Shown here: positions 1 through 7,609 of the stretch, piece by piece
Numbering within the stretch: the first letter of the stretch is position 1
Layout: each line of letters begins with the position of its first letter
Virus record (IMG/VR): IMGVR_UViG_3300046463_000508
Span: 1 to 52,815 of that record
Length of the DNA: 52,815 nucleotides
Reading direction: 5' to 3' (one strand)
DNA from: a virus
Notes under the pieces: generated by a model
Databases searched by the model: none
What the model was told of the DNA's origin: nothing
What the model saw: the letters and a program-made list of their open reading frames with translations, nothing else
Program-made: the position numbers and the translations under genes

Positions 1-49
1 GGAAGATGTGCTGGTGGTTCTCAAGAAATAAAAAGCAGCGTTTGAATAC

Positions 50-78
50 TTCCAGTTTTCAAACGCTTGCGCTATATT
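50..78 (+). promoter_or_regulatory. possible tRNA-Pro promoter
   Basis: A good -10 hexamer, TATATT, lies at 73-78, about 43 bases before the tRNA; the -35 region (about 50-55, TTCCAG) is poor. Just upstream, an inverted repeat (37-46 with 58-67) could terminate or separate an earlier host transcript. Inference from position and the -10 match only. Confidence 0.35.
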
Positions 79-120
79 CTTGAGCGTTCTTCGAGATGAA
101 GAACGAGTTGCAAAACCAGT

Positions 121-197
121 CGGGGCGTAGCGCAGTCCGGTAGCGCACTAGCATGGGGTGCTAGGGGTCGAGTGTTCGAATCACTCCGTCCCGACCA
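121..197 (+). tRNA. tRNA-Pro (anticodon GGG)
   Basis: A 77-base cloverleaf. The 7-bp acceptor stem 121-127 pairs with 187-193 (one G-U pair). The anticodon stem is CTAGC/GCTAG around the loop ATGGGGT, which puts GGG in the anticodon position. The T arm carries GTTCGAATC and the CCA end is encoded (195-197). It reads CCC proline codons. The prophage is integrated in its 3' part and leaves the gene intact on this side, as is usual for tRNA-targeting tyrosine integrases. Confidence 0.95.
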
Positions 198-199
198 TA
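150..199. other. attL, left attachment repeat in the tRNA-Pro 3' part
   Basis: This 50-bp stretch recurs at 52230-52279 with one difference (C at 169, A at 52249). It runs from the anticodon stem to just past the CCA end, so the phage arm supplies or preserves a full tRNA 3' part. The integrase gene starts its far end 90 bases inside. The crossover must lie within the shared sequence, on one side of the mismatch. Confidence 0.93.
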
Positions 200-223
200 A
201 TTCCTGATTAAAATCAGACACTT

Positions 224-250
224 AAGCCGATCAGATGGATCGGCTTTTTT
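224..250 (+). terminator. rho-independent terminator after tRNA-Pro
   Basis: The 9-bp stem 224-232 / 238-246 with a 5-base loop is followed by a T run to 250. It lies just inside the prophage and ends transcription coming from the tRNA before it runs antisense into the integrase gene. Confidence 0.85.
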
Positions 251-286
251 GTGCCTGCGCAAAACCCGCGCAAAACTTGCGCAAAA

Positions 287-1402
287 CTACCCGGTGAATT
301 CGCTGATATTGAGGTCTGGAATTGCTTCAGACCAGACGATTTCGGCGTGATCCTTCTGGTAGTTTTTGGTCATGCTCTCACTGGCATGTCCGGCGATTTT
401 CTGCCCGTCCTTTCCGGCTTTCTGATACAGGTGCAACGACAGCGCCCGCACTTCATGGAAGCCCGGCATTTCCTCTTCTTTCCATCCCTTATAGCAACCC
501 GCCGCCTCCCGAGCCTTTTTAAAGGCTCCGGTCAAATATCGTTCTTCGACCTTTGTCCAGTGTTCCTTCGTCAGTGCCTGTTTCTGCTTTTTGCGGTCAG
601 GTCTGCGGTGGATCAGGTAAGGCGAGACGATGTCATCGCGGCACCGGCTGATGACCGCCTGGAGCTCGTCGGTCACTTTGAACCGGATCCACGCCGCATC
701 ACTGGCCTTGGCCGTCTTTTGCTGTACCACATACAAATAGCCTTCCCGAACACCATCGAACCGCATATTCAAGATGTCCGTCCGGCGCTGCGCGGTGATC
801 AGTGCCAGGTCGATTGCGTTCTGCAGCCAGAACGGTGACTTCTCCCGAATGGCCTTCAGGCCTTCGACGGTGTGTCGCTTGCGCTGCTTCTTCTCAATTC
901 GATTGATGGTGCTGGCGGCCGGGTTGTCCGGGCACAGCCCTTTTGCCGCTGCGTGGTTGAAGATGTCGATCAGCAGCGCGCGGCACTGGTTGGCAGTGCG
1001 CGGGGTGAGGGCGTCCAGCATCTCCGCGATCATGCGGATCGTGATCTGATCGATGGCTTTGCCTTCGAACTGTTTCCTGAAACGACGGAAATGCACGGCG
1101 TACAAGCCCAGCGTTCCTTTTGCGAGTTCCCTCGGCGGCAGAACGTCGCGTTCGTATGCGTCCAGGAAGCCGGCGAACGATTCCGATGTGCTGCCCATCA
1201 CGGCGCCGACCAGGTCAGCGCCGCGCATGAACTCCAGATTCAACTGCTTCGCGGCATCGATCGCCTTGATGCGGTCAGACCCGAACTGGAACCACTTACC
1301 GTCGGTGGGCCGGCGGTAGCGATAGGTTGAGCGCCGCGAATCGAAATACAGGTTCTGCGGCAGGCTCTTGTTCGCCTTGTTGCGCGGCCGTGGGACCATC
1401 AT
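287..1402 (-). CDS. int: tyrosine integrase
   Basis: A 371-residue lambda-type site-specific recombinase that would integrate and excise the prophage at tRNA-Pro. Visible parts: N-terminal arm-binding region (about 1-65), SAM-like core-binding domain (about 72-165) and C-terminal catalytic domain. The catalytic set is present: Arg206 or 207 in AQRRTD, Lys229, His316-x-x-Arg319 (FHEVR), His339 (AGHAS) and nucleophile Tyr348 (KNYQK). Length is typical. The start overlaps the upstream excisionase gene by ATGA, so the two are translationally coupled. Position next to attL is as expected. Confidence 0.95.
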   Translation of the reverse strand: MMVPRPRNKANKSLPQNLYFDSRRSTYRYRRPTDGKWFQFGSDRIKAIDAAKQLNLEFMRGADLVGAVMGSTSESFAGFLDAYERDVLPPRELAKGTLGLYAVHFRRFRKQFEGKAIDQITIRMIAEMLDALTPRTANQCRALLIDIFNHAAAKGLCPDNPAASTINRIEKKQRKRHTVEGLKAIREKSPFWLQNAIDLALITAQRRTDILNMRFDGVREGYLYVVQQKTAKASDAAWIRFKVTDELQAVISRCRDDIVSPYLIHRRPDRKKQKQALTKEHWTKVEERYLTGAFKKAREAAGCYKGWKEEEMPGFHEVRALSLHLYQKAGKDGQKIAGHASESMTKNYQKDHAEIVWSEAIPDLNISEFTG

Positions 1403-1611
1403 GCAGCTCCTTTCAATACCATCGCGACCAGGTCATTGCCGTCAGACCGGCTGAACGCTGTCCAATCAACGTACCAGAGTTTGCCGATTTGCTCGCCGGG
1501 CACCTTGCCGTTGCGGATGTAGTTGCGGATCGCCTGGGGGCAGGGTGGTGTGCCGTTTTCACCCCAGCGCCGGCGCTGGAACTCACTGATCTTGATCAGC
1601 TCTTTTCTCAT
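1399..1611 (-). CDS. xis: excisionase (Xis-like)
   Basis: A 70-residue protein with the pattern of small phage excisionases: basic N-terminus, a winged-helix motif (CPQAIRNYIRNGKVPGEQ, about 24-41), then a strand KLWYVD. It should bind the att arm and direct the integrase towards excision. It lies directly upstream of int and overlaps it by 4 bases, so excision needs transcription from the early-left operon. The call rests on size, motif and position. Confidence 0.8.
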   Translation of the reverse strand: MRKELIKISEFQRRRWGENGTPPCPQAIRNYIRNGKVPGEQIGKLWYVDWTAFSRSDGNDLVAMVLKGAA

Positions 1612-1649
1612 TGTGATGCTCCATGCCGCGCGTGGCGGCAGAAGGGTGG

Positions 1650-2144
1650 CTATTGGGTGGCTGCCTTGGCGTGGCCAATGCAGACTTTCGTGGGTTCGCC
1701 CAGCTCATCGAGATGCGCGTGACACATGAAACCCTTGCGGTCATGAGCCATAAATTCGGCATCACAGGTGGTGATGGGCGACTGGTTGGCGATTGATCCC
1801 AGCCTATAAGCGCAGCCGTAGCACGCACCTTTCGGATCACACTTGCTGGCGATCAATACGCCTTGGCATGCGCCGATAATGCTTGGCAGATTCACGCTTT
1901 CAAACTTGTCGGGGTGCACGCCACATTCTTCGATCAGCACCTGGTCGCTCATCTCTTTGCAGTTCTCAGCCACCGAGTTGGCCATGCCGATAAACTGTGC
2001 CAAGAGTTCGACGACTCGCTGTGAGCCGTTTCGTTGGAGATAGGCAGTAAGGGCCTCTCGGCGCATCGCCAGATCGAGCTGGGCGATGCCCGCTAAATCC
2101 GTGGCATCGTCACGGCTCATGCTGTAATCGCAATTCGCAGCCAT
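1650..2144 (-). CDS. hypothetical cysteine-rich early protein
   Basis: A 164-residue soluble protein with no recognised family. The N-terminal half is helical; the C-terminal half holds paired cysteines and histidines (CDPKGACYGC about 111-120, then a later Cys and a CHAH) that could bind a metal. A GAGGA ribosome site stands 7 bases before the ATG. It lies in the early-left operon between dam and xis. No function can be assigned. Confidence 0.7.
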   Translation of the reverse strand: MAANCDYSMSRDDATDLAGIAQLDLAMRREALTAYLQRNGSQRVVELLAQFIGMANSVAENCKEMSDQVLIEECGVHPDKFESVNLPSIIGACQGVLIASKCDPKGACYGCAYRLGSIANQSPITTCDAEFMAHDRKGFMCHAHLDELGEPTKVCIGHAKAATQ

Positions 2145-2211
2145 AAGAATTCCTCACCCGCCGTACACCGGCAGGCTGTTGAGTTGGGGGAGGGGTTACA
2201 TCGAAGGCAGA

Positions 2212-2718
2212 TCAGGCGGCGATTCGGGGAACCAGAACGCCGAGATCCGCCAGGCTCTGCAGCGCGATCGCGCATTCATCGCCAAAGGCAAACATGGCAC
2301 TGCCAGCGCCTGAGCGGCCCTTCTTGTGGCTGTTCTCATGGCTGGGCACGAAGGCAATTCGTCCCTTGATTAGAAGGGTCGCTGATGCGCTGGCCATCGC
2401 TTCCTGAAACCACTCGGCATCCGTACGGCTGAACACCAGCGCGAGGCCGTCGCCATGAGCGATCAGACGGCGCATCCAGAAGCCTGTGTCGGGTCCATAT
2501 GGCGGGTTCATCCAGACTCGGCCGGACCATTCTTTCGACAGACCGTCATCGAAGATTGTGTACTTCGTTTTTGCCGGCACCGCTGTCACATAGTCGTGCG
2601 GGCTGGATGGATCGAGGTCGAACTGCAAGCCGAGCCGTTCGAAGATCCAGGCAGGTGTGTACCACTCGACGCTCTTGTGCTTTGGCTGCGCTGCGCGTGC
2701 ACCGATCATTCCAGTCAT
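2212..2718 (-). CDS. dam: phage DNA N6-adenine methyltransferase (Dam family)
   Basis: A 168-residue enzyme of the phage Dam methyltransferase family that transfers a methyl group from S-adenosylmethionine to adenine N6 in DNA. The catalytic motif NPPY is at about 71-74 (WMNPPYGP). The N-terminal WYTPAWIFERLG..FDLDP is typical of this family, which lacks a long target-recognition domain. A GTG six bases upstream could also start it, but the ATG at 2718 overlaps the stop of the preceding micro-gene as ATGA and is preferred. Likely role: protection of phage DNA from host restriction, or regulation. Confidence 0.88.
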   Translation of the reverse strand: MTGMIGARAAQPKHKSVEWYTPAWIFERLGLQFDLDPSSPHDYVTAVPAKTKYTIFDDGLSKEWSGRVWMNPPYGPDTGFWMRRLIAHGDGLALVFSRTDAEWFQEAMASASATLLIKGRIAFVPSHENSHKKGRSGAGSAMFAFGDECAIALQSLADLGVLVPRIAA

Positions 2719-2771
2719 CGCCACGGCCCCTTGTAGATGAGGTAGGCCATGTAGAGCGGGGCGAAGATCAT
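2715..2771 (-). CDS. 18-residue hydrophobic micro-protein
   Basis: A very short reading frame: ATG at 2771, stop at 2715. Its product is mostly hydrophobic and aromatic (begins MIFAPLYMAYLIYKG), enough for one short membrane helix. It is joined on both sides by ATGA overlaps, with the gene ending at 2768 and with dam starting at 2718. This double coupling is the main reason to think it is translated. It may be a real membrane peptide or only a coupling device. Confidence 0.55.
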   Translation of the reverse strand: MIFAPLYMAYLIYKGPWR

Positions 2772-3142
2772 AGTAGGTGCGCTCCTGCTTCGAGTAGGCC
2801 GTCGCGGTCTTCGCGCAGGTTGTCGCGCTGAGCCTTGAGCTGGTCGCGTTCTCTGATCAAAGCCTTGAGGGCTGTTGAGATATTCCGGTGACCGAGCGTG
2901 ATCGTGATGGCTTGAGCCTCATCGAACAGCTTGACCTTCTGGTCTCGGTCGTCCGCCGCCCGCGCAGCCAGTTCTTTTTCCCGAATCTTCAGGCAGCGCT
3001 TGCAGGTGACGTGACGCCAGTTATTGGTGAGCTGATCGTCGGTCATATCGCCGTCGGTACCGCAGTAAACGTCTTCGGGCGGGTCCTGGTCGGCTTCGGT
3101 GCCGCCGTCCCAGGGGTATAAGTGAACCGCGCGCTTGCTCAT
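2768..3142 (-). CDS. hypothetical protein with Zn-ribbon-like N-part and coiled coil
   Basis: A 124-residue protein. The N-terminal half has cysteines spaced like a small zinc site (YCGT about 27, then CKRC about 49-52). The C-terminal half is a charged heptad-like helix rich in Arg, Asp and Leu (about 88-120). The start at 3142 overlaps the previous stop as ATGA; a longer upstream start would run into that gene. Function unknown. Confidence 0.7.
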   Translation of the reverse strand: MSKRAVHLYPWDGGTEADQDPPEDVYCGTDGDMTDDQLTNNWRHVTCKRCLKIREKELAARAADDRDQKVKLFDEAQAITITLGHRNISTALKALIRERDQLKAQRDNLREDRDGLLEAGAHLL

Positions 3143-3705
3143 GGCGTCACCTTCTGGCCGAGCAGCACATCGCTGACGACCTCCCATAGTCGAGCCGGCG
3201 ACCACTGGAACCGGTCAAAGTCGGTGTCGGGCTGAACGCCATAGGTGCAGGTGGAGTGCGCCCCCGCTGGGTACTCGCCGCGCTTGGCCATGATCGTTGC
3301 CACCCGGCCATCGCCGCCCGGCGTCGTTGCGTGGTATTCGTAGGCGATCGTGTTGTAATCGTTGCCGGCCTCGACCTTGAACGATCCGTCGCTCACCAGG
3401 TGGGCCCGGCCATCAGGAGTCCATGGCCGCCCACCGCCTGCCGTACGGGCACCTTCATGCAGGTACAGCATGAATCCGCCGCCCTCGTCCCGTTCCATCC
3501 TGAAGCAGTGATTGAACTGGGTTCCGACGATCACGCGCGAGGTGAAGTTGAAGCGGTGGTCATGGATGGCCGAGTGCGCGAAGCACGCCCGGCGTGGCAG
3601 CTCAGGGTGCCAGACGTGCAGCCGCTGGTTGCCTTGGAGCTGGACTTGCACGAAGCCGAGCCCGTGCAGGGTGATTTTGTCCGTCATTACGTCATCGATA
3701 ATCAT
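3139..3705 (-). CDS. hypothetical protein, possible cupin-like fold
   Basis: A 188-residue protein. Mid-protein it shows HSAIHDHRF and later YEYH, spaced between predicted beta strands. This recalls the metal-binding histidines of cupins, but I do not recognise the family. ATG 3705 is preceded by AAGGCGG and overlaps the stop of the micro-gene upstream (ATGA). A longer frame to 3840 exists but would overlap two coupled genes and is unlikely. It belongs to the chain of coupled early-left genes. Confidence 0.65.
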   Translation of the reverse strand: MIIDDVMTDKITLHGLGFVQVQLQGNQRLHVWHPELPRRACFAHSAIHDHRFNFTSRVIVGTQFNHCFRMERDEGGGFMLYLHEGARTAGGGRPWTPDGRAHLVSDGSFKVEAGNDYNTIAYEYHATTPGGDGRVATIMAKRGEYPAGAHSTCTYGVQPDTDFDRFQWSPARLWEVVSDVLLGQKVTP

Positions 3706-3782
3706 CCGATCACCGCCTTTATGGTCAGTACCAATGGAAGCCAGAAGAAGAGGGTGCAGCCGATTATGCAGTTCGTGATCAT
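3702..3782 (-). CDS. 26-residue single-helix membrane micro-protein
   Basis: ATG at 3782, stop at 3702. The peptide is one hydrophobic helix (contains IIGCTLFFWLPLVLTI) with almost no charge. The start overlaps the previous gene's stop as ATGA, and its own stop overlaps the next start the same way. This arrangement matches the other micro-gene at 2715-2771 and argues for a translated gene. Function unknown; small phage membrane peptides often act on host envelope or signalling proteins. Confidence 0.6.
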   Translation of the reverse strand: MITNCIIGCTLFFWLPLVLTIKAVIG

Positions 3783-4366
3783 GGCGCAGCTCTCGCGGCG
3801 GTGACCTCGTCGATGAGCGATTGCGGAAGGCGTGCTGCAAATTCGCCTTCCGACCACGACAGCGGCTGAGACTTTCGGATCATCTCGTTCAGCAGATCGA
3901 ACGCCGCAAGCAGCTGGCCATCGTTGATCTCGCCGTCCTCCGGTAGGTCGTCGCAGAAATGGTCTACCGGGTCGATTTCGCGGGGATAGTTCGGCTCACA
4001 GATGCAGAGTTGCACTTCAGCCAGTTCGATATCGCTGTCGATCAGGTAGTCGCGCAGGTCATCCTCATCGAAGAAGTAGCGGTCGCCATCGAAGATAACC
4101 AGAGGCTCGCCGGCCCAGTCCTTGACCGGCATCGCCGCAAATTTTGCTTGGCGCCGGACGTGTCGGCACTCATCGCAGGAACTGTTCACTTCATAGATGG
4201 GGTGTTCAGGGTTCACTTCGCAGCGGCGGTGAGTTGCGCCGCAGTAGCGGGCAAGGTTTTCGTCGCCGCCGAAAAAACGACCGTCAGCGGAAACCCAACC
4301 GGTTACCGTTTTGAGGCTGGCCGCTTCCGGAGCGTCGAACATGATGATTGGCTTTTGTGCAGACAT
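3779..4366 (-). CDS. hypothetical acidic cysteine-containing early protein
   Basis: A 195-residue acidic protein with several Cys/His pairs in the first third (YCGATHRRCE, SSCDECRH), which suggests a zinc-stabilised N-terminal region, followed by an Asp/Glu-rich helical C-terminal part. AAGGA lies 8 bases before the ATG. Downstream genes follow by ATGA coupling, so this gene probably sets translation for the micro-gene and the next gene. Not assigned to a family. Confidence 0.7.
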   Translation of the reverse strand: MSAQKPIIMFDAPEAASLKTVTGWVSADGRFFGGDENLARYCGATHRRCEVNPEHPIYEVNSSCDECRHVRRQAKFAAMPVKDWAGEPLVIFDGDRYFFDEDDLRDYLIDSDIELAEVQLCICEPNYPREIDPVDHFCDDLPEDGEINDGQLLAAFDLLNEMIRKSQPLSWSEGEFAARLPQSLIDEVTAARAAP

Positions 4367-4413
4367 GACTTCGTCCTTGCCGCTATAGCGGCTGACTTTG
4401 AAGGGGGAGGGAG

Positions 4414-4593
4414 TTACTGGTATTTGGTGCTGATGCGCTCGGCGATGTCTTCGAGCTTTTCCGCCATGTACTGCATGTCATTGTTGTCACGGCGAGAAAC
4501 AACCTGGCATCGGTGGACGTTCCGGCCTTCGAGGATCTTCGCGGCCAGCAGGATCAGCCAAGCTTCGAACTTGCGACGGATAAAGCGCTTCAT
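4414..4593 (-). CDS. hypothetical 59-residue early protein
   Basis: A small basic protein with an amphipathic N-terminal helix (KRFIRRKFEAWLILLAAKIL) and a charged C-terminal helix. The start at 4593 overlaps the stop of the upstream gene (ATGA). The longer frame upstream to 4728 is Arg-rich and is judged a shadow of the neighbouring gene. Function unknown; the helix could lie on a membrane. Confidence 0.65.
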   Translation of the reverse strand: MKRFIRRKFEAWLILLAAKILEGRNVHRCQVVSRRDNNDMQYMAEKLEDIAERISTKYQ

Positions 4594-5138
4594 GCTTGCG
4601 GTACCGGGTGGCTCGCGTTCCAGCGCTCGAAGGCTTCTTGCGAGGTTGCGGCTTCGATCTTCTCGTCGCAGGTGTAGCAATGGGCGATGCCGCCGGCCGC
4701 GCCGACATCGCGGTGTCCTTGCTTGCACGGGTTCATATGCCAGTCATCATCCATACCGGATTCCGGCTCAGGATATTCGGGGCGCGCAGGCGGATAGGCC
4801 GGAGCGGTCATCGCCTGGTCAATGGCGGCGCGAAGGTTCTCGCTGTAGTTCTCGCCGATGACGCGCTCGAACGGCTTATCCATCCAATGGCCCACAACCT
4901 CGATGTTGATGCTGCTATCGCCAGCGTCGCCGTTGGGGCTGCTGTCGAAGCGGATGTCCCAGCAATTCGATTCCAGCGCATCCAGCCGGTGCTTGTCCCG
5001 CTCCAGCTCATCAATCCGCTGATCCGCTGCGGTCAGGAGATCCTGCAGGGCGTCACGCTCCTTGATCGCGATGGCATGCTTGTTACGCCAGTGCAGCACA
5101 GCGTCCAGATCGTCTTTCGACTGTTGTATGTGGCTCAT
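4590..5138 (-). CDS. coiled-coil protein with Lar-like C-terminal zinc motif
   Basis: A 182-residue protein. The N-terminal 60 residues form a coiled coil. The last 45 residues read NPCKQGH, CYTC and FERWN, which is the layout of the restriction-alleviation (Lar-like) zinc ribbon, where two Cys pairs precede an A-x-W-N ending. Lar proteins modulate type I restriction in enteric phages; the match is to the short motif only. It overlaps its neighbours by 4 bases on both sides. Confidence 0.65.
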   Translation of the reverse strand: MSHIQQSKDDLDAVLHWRNKHAIAIKERDALQDLLTAADQRIDELERDKHRLDALESNCWDIRFDSSPNGDAGDSSINIEVVGHWMDKPFERVIGENYSENLRAAIDQAMTAPAYPPARPEYPEPESGMDDDWHMNPCKQGHRDVGAAGGIAHCYTCDEKIEAATSQEAFERWNASHPVPQA

Positions 5139-5635
5139 CCTGCAATCTCCATCGATACCAGATCATGGGCATTCACAACCTTCATGCCGAGCTCGCGGGC
5201 AATGTGCACTTCGAGCCGGGCGCCTTTCGAGTTCTCCCAGCCGGGCAGCACCGCCACCTGACCGCACAGGCCGAGGCGGGTCAGGTCGTAGGCCATGTAG
5301 TCGGCCCAGTCGGCACCCTCAACGACGCCGTGCTCTGCTGGGTTCTCCACGACGTAGCCACGGGCGCGGAGATCGGCGGCCATCTTGTTGAACGCGGGGA
5401 AGTTGTAGTCTTCGAAGCCAGTCATCGGCCCGGCCAGGTACAGGCGGTTGGCGCGGGCGGGGGCCAAAGTCACGCCCGGTGCAACCGCGGCCCTGATCCT
5501 GTCAACTGCACGATCAATTGGTGCCTGAATGAAATCCGGAGGCGGCTCATTCGCAGGGGGAACCAGCCGAGTTACGGATGCAATCATCCCTATCAGCGAT
5601 TCGGTCACTATGGTGCGGAGGGTTTCTGTGGGCAT
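5135..5635 (-). CDS. DUF4406 family protein (nucleoside deoxyribosyltransferase-like)
   Basis: A 166-residue protein. From about 64 to 160 it matches the DUF4406 pattern: RLYLAGPMTG, FNFPAF-like segment, W-A-D-Y-M-x-x-D and GWENSKGARLE. This fold is related to nucleoside 2-deoxyribosyltransferases, so it may act on nucleotides or a base, but no substrate is known. The N-terminal 60 residues are an unrelated helical extension. AGGA precedes the ATG. Confidence 0.8.
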   Translation of the reverse strand: MPTETLRTIVTESLIGMIASVTRLVPPANEPPPDFIQAPIDRAVDRIRAAVAPGVTLAPARANRLYLAGPMTGFEDYNFPAFNKMAADLRARGYVVENPAEHGVVEGADWADYMAYDLTRLGLCGQVAVLPGWENSKGARLEVHIARELGMKVVNAHDLVSMEIAG

Positions 5636-5800
5636 GGGGCGTCCTATGCCGGGGCATGCCCGGGCGGTGGAGGGTGGGAGGGCTTGCCATTACTAATTAC
5701 GTAAATCGCCTTGCGTTTTAGCGATCAGAGATATGCTTAACAAAGACCGGTGCATTACCGGACTTTTTGCAGTTCAGTGACCAGAAAACGGAGCGGCACA

Positions 5801-6079
5801 ATGACTTGTCCAATCTGCGGTAATGCTGATGCGGTGCAGCACCTGACATTTGGAGGTGGATTGCGGTTTTCGTGCGCCCCTTGCGGTGGCTTTTTCCGGA
5901 TTTCTTCAACACTCGAAACATTGGCTGCAGGTAAAACGTTTGACGTAGATCGAACTCGTGAGCTGCTCGAAGCCAGGCGAGAAAAGAAAAAGCAGGAACC
6001 GATAGACCCGAACCGACCACAGGATCTTGAACCAACTCTTACATCTGATGACGATGACTTGCTGATCAGCCCAAATTGA
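5801..6079 (+). CDS. small zinc-ribbon protein in rightward cargo block
   Basis: A 92-residue protein that starts with a zinc-ribbon (CPICGN ... CAPCGG, about 3-30), followed by a charged, probably disordered tail. ATG 5801 is chosen because GGAG stands 7 bases upstream and the motif begins there; the frame opens at 5750. It faces against the early-left operon and its end overlaps the dcm remnant. First of three rightward genes that look like later additions. Confidence 0.65.
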   Translation: MTCPICGNADAVQHLTFGGGLRFSCAPCGGFFRISSTLETLAAGKTFDVDRTRELLEARREKKKQEPIDPNRPQDLEPTLTSDDDDLLISPN

Positions 6080-6188
6080 TCTGTCGCAGGATTCGCCTGC
6101 CGAACCAGATCGCCCGCATCCCGAGCGGCTTCCATGCAAGTGTTGCCGCCTCGATGCCTGAGCAGACCGAGCCGTAAGTGATATCCAT
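6066..6188 (-). pseudogene. dcm remnant: N-terminal piece of a DNA cytosine methyltransferase
   Basis: Only 40 codons remain. The start MDITYGSVCSGIEAATLAW is the motif I region (S-adenosylmethionine binding, phage form SVCSGIEAAT) of C5-cytosine methyltransferases, and PLGMRAIWF continues it. The sequence then leaves the family at Gly-30 and stops. All catalytic motifs, including the Pro-Cys loop, are missing, so it cannot methylate DNA. It lies between two oppositely oriented cargo genes, which suggests that insertion and deletion removed the rest. Confidence 0.75.
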
Positions 6189-6274
6189 GTGAGGACCCTC
6201 GCCGGCTGGCGTGATTCGTAGAAGTGGGGTATTTGTGTTCGGCCCGGCATGGAGCCGGATCGAGAGGACGTCTA

Positions 6275-6571
6275 ATGTTTCAGAGAACAATTGTTTATCA
6301 GGATTTTTTGCGTAGCTTTCCGAACGCCCAGTTTGTTTCACTCACTTACCCTAACGGGTTCGCTGGGGAGGTGGCGATCGGAGAAGTTAATAGAGTTGCC
6401 ACTGTTGTGTTCGCGGGAATCTACAAACCGAATGGAGAGGCAGTTGGTGAGAAGACGATAACTGATGCTGATGTGGCGCCGGCCACGCTCCAAGGGCATG
6501 ATATTGCCCATGCGCTCAAGGTGGCTGCGAACCTGGCTGACTCCATAGCTAATTCCGTTAGAACCCCCTAA
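6275..6571 (+). CDS. hypothetical cargo protein
   Basis: A 98-residue protein of unknown family, opposite in direction to the surrounding early-left operon. ATG 6275 is chosen for GAGAGG 7 bases upstream; an earlier frame start at 6224 has no ribosome site. The central part looks like a beta-rich small domain (VSLTYPNGFAGEV, VVFAGIYKPNG) and the last 30 residues form a helix. No signal peptide or membrane segment. Confidence 0.55.
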   Translation: MFQRTIVYQDFLRSFPNAQFVSLTYPNGFAGEVAIGEVNRVATVVFAGIYKPNGEAVGEKTITDADVAPATLQGHDIAHALKVAANLADSIANSVRTP

Positions 6572-6694
6572 ATCGTTCGTTTGTACAATGCTAAGCAGAG
6601 TTTGGGAGCGTCGTCCTCCCTGAACGATGGTGGCAATTTGGTTTGGATTGGGGTATCACGGGTGACCGGCATGAGCCGGAATAGGAAGTTGAAG

Positions 6695-7135
6695 ATGAAG
6701 AAAAGCGATTTTGAGTACAATGCCGACCTATTTCGTGGAGAAATCGCGTCGGCTGTGTTCGCTGCCAATATGGCAAAGGCGAAGCTTCTCGACATGTTTA
6801 GGCATTGGCGTGAATTGGGCGATCTTTACCTACAAGGTGCAGTGCTGACTTCGCCGGAATCGGGAGAGAGCCGGCTAGAAGGCGAGGTCATGGGCAAGAA
6901 GTTCTCAGTCCAGTGCCAAGGAGATTGGCGGACCGGTTTCGGCATGATCGAGGCTGTTGTCTGCACAACATCTTTGGTTTCCGCGGAACCCATTGAGGTC
7001 GCCCGATTCTTGGTTAGTCAGAACGGAGCAATTCTGTCTGTAGCCGGCGAAGAGCTGGTGAGTCAAGATCACCCAAATGGCAGCTATGTAACCTTCGTCT
7101 CAATTATCAGGCGTGTGCTCAATGCCCCGTCGTGA
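6695..7135 (+). CDS. hypothetical cargo protein
   Basis: A 146-residue protein of unknown function. ATG 6695 has AGGAAG 6 bases upstream; the frame is open back to a TTG at 6581 and an ATG at 6671, so the N-terminus is uncertain. It starts with a helical segment (about 1-45) and continues as a beta-rich domain. It is the last of three rightward genes set against the leftward operon and may have its own promoter near 6572-6694. Confidence 0.55.
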   Translation: MKKSDFEYNADLFRGEIASAVFAANMAKAKLLDMFRHWRELGDLYLQGAVLTSPESGESRLEGEVMGKKFSVQCQGDWRTGFGMIEAVVCTTSLVSAEPIEVARFLVSQNGAILSVAGEELVSQDHPNGSYVTFVSIIRRVLNAPS

Positions 7136-7213
7136 TTTCAAGCAACAGGGGCGGATATTTGATCTTCAGAATCGTGCTGAGTCATCAGCATGCTCTTGCG
7201 AGTAAGTGAAGGG

Positions 7214-7528
7214 TTATGCTTCTTCAGCGTCGAGTCGCAAAGCTTGGCGCTGGCCGGCGGCCTGAATCATGCGCGCCACGTTTTCGCTAACTTTGATTTT
7301 GTGGCGCGGAATTCCAATTGCCTGATAAGAAAGCGTCGCCCCAAGCGAATGAGCGTTAAGGATCAGGTTTTGGATCGCCTCGCTGATTTCCTCGATGTCG
7401 TTCCAGGTCATGAGCTCCTCAAGCTTCTGCCGCGTGCCGAGCCTGCAACGGTGCCGCAACTCCTTCTCGTCGAACTCGATTCGTTTCAGCGCGGCCTTCG
7501 CCGATCGTTCTTGTCCAGTCTTGGCCAT
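7214..7528 (-). CDS. hypothetical helical early protein
   Basis: A 104-residue, strongly helical and charged protein without recognised domain. AGAGG lies 7 bases before the ATG. It stands downstream of the gene ending at 7610 in the same operon and is the last intact early-left gene before the cargo block. Function unknown. Confidence 0.65.
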   Translation of the reverse strand: MAKTGQERSAKAALKRIEFDEKELRHRCRLGTRQKLEELMTWNDIEEISEAIQNLILNAHSLGATLSYQAIGIPRHKIKVSENVARMIQAAGQRQALRLDAEEA

Positions 7529-7609
7529 GGCCTACCTCTTCTATTCCGCTGGCCGGCAAGTCCAGCCAGGTCTGTCGGCGGCGCTGGTGCGCACGGTTGA
7601 TGATTCGTC

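Noticed and set aside
3706-3840. N-terminal extension of the gene 3139-3705
   Set aside because: Runs across the micro-gene and into the upstream gene; basic shadow-like sequence; the ATG at 3705 has a ribosome site and exact coupling.
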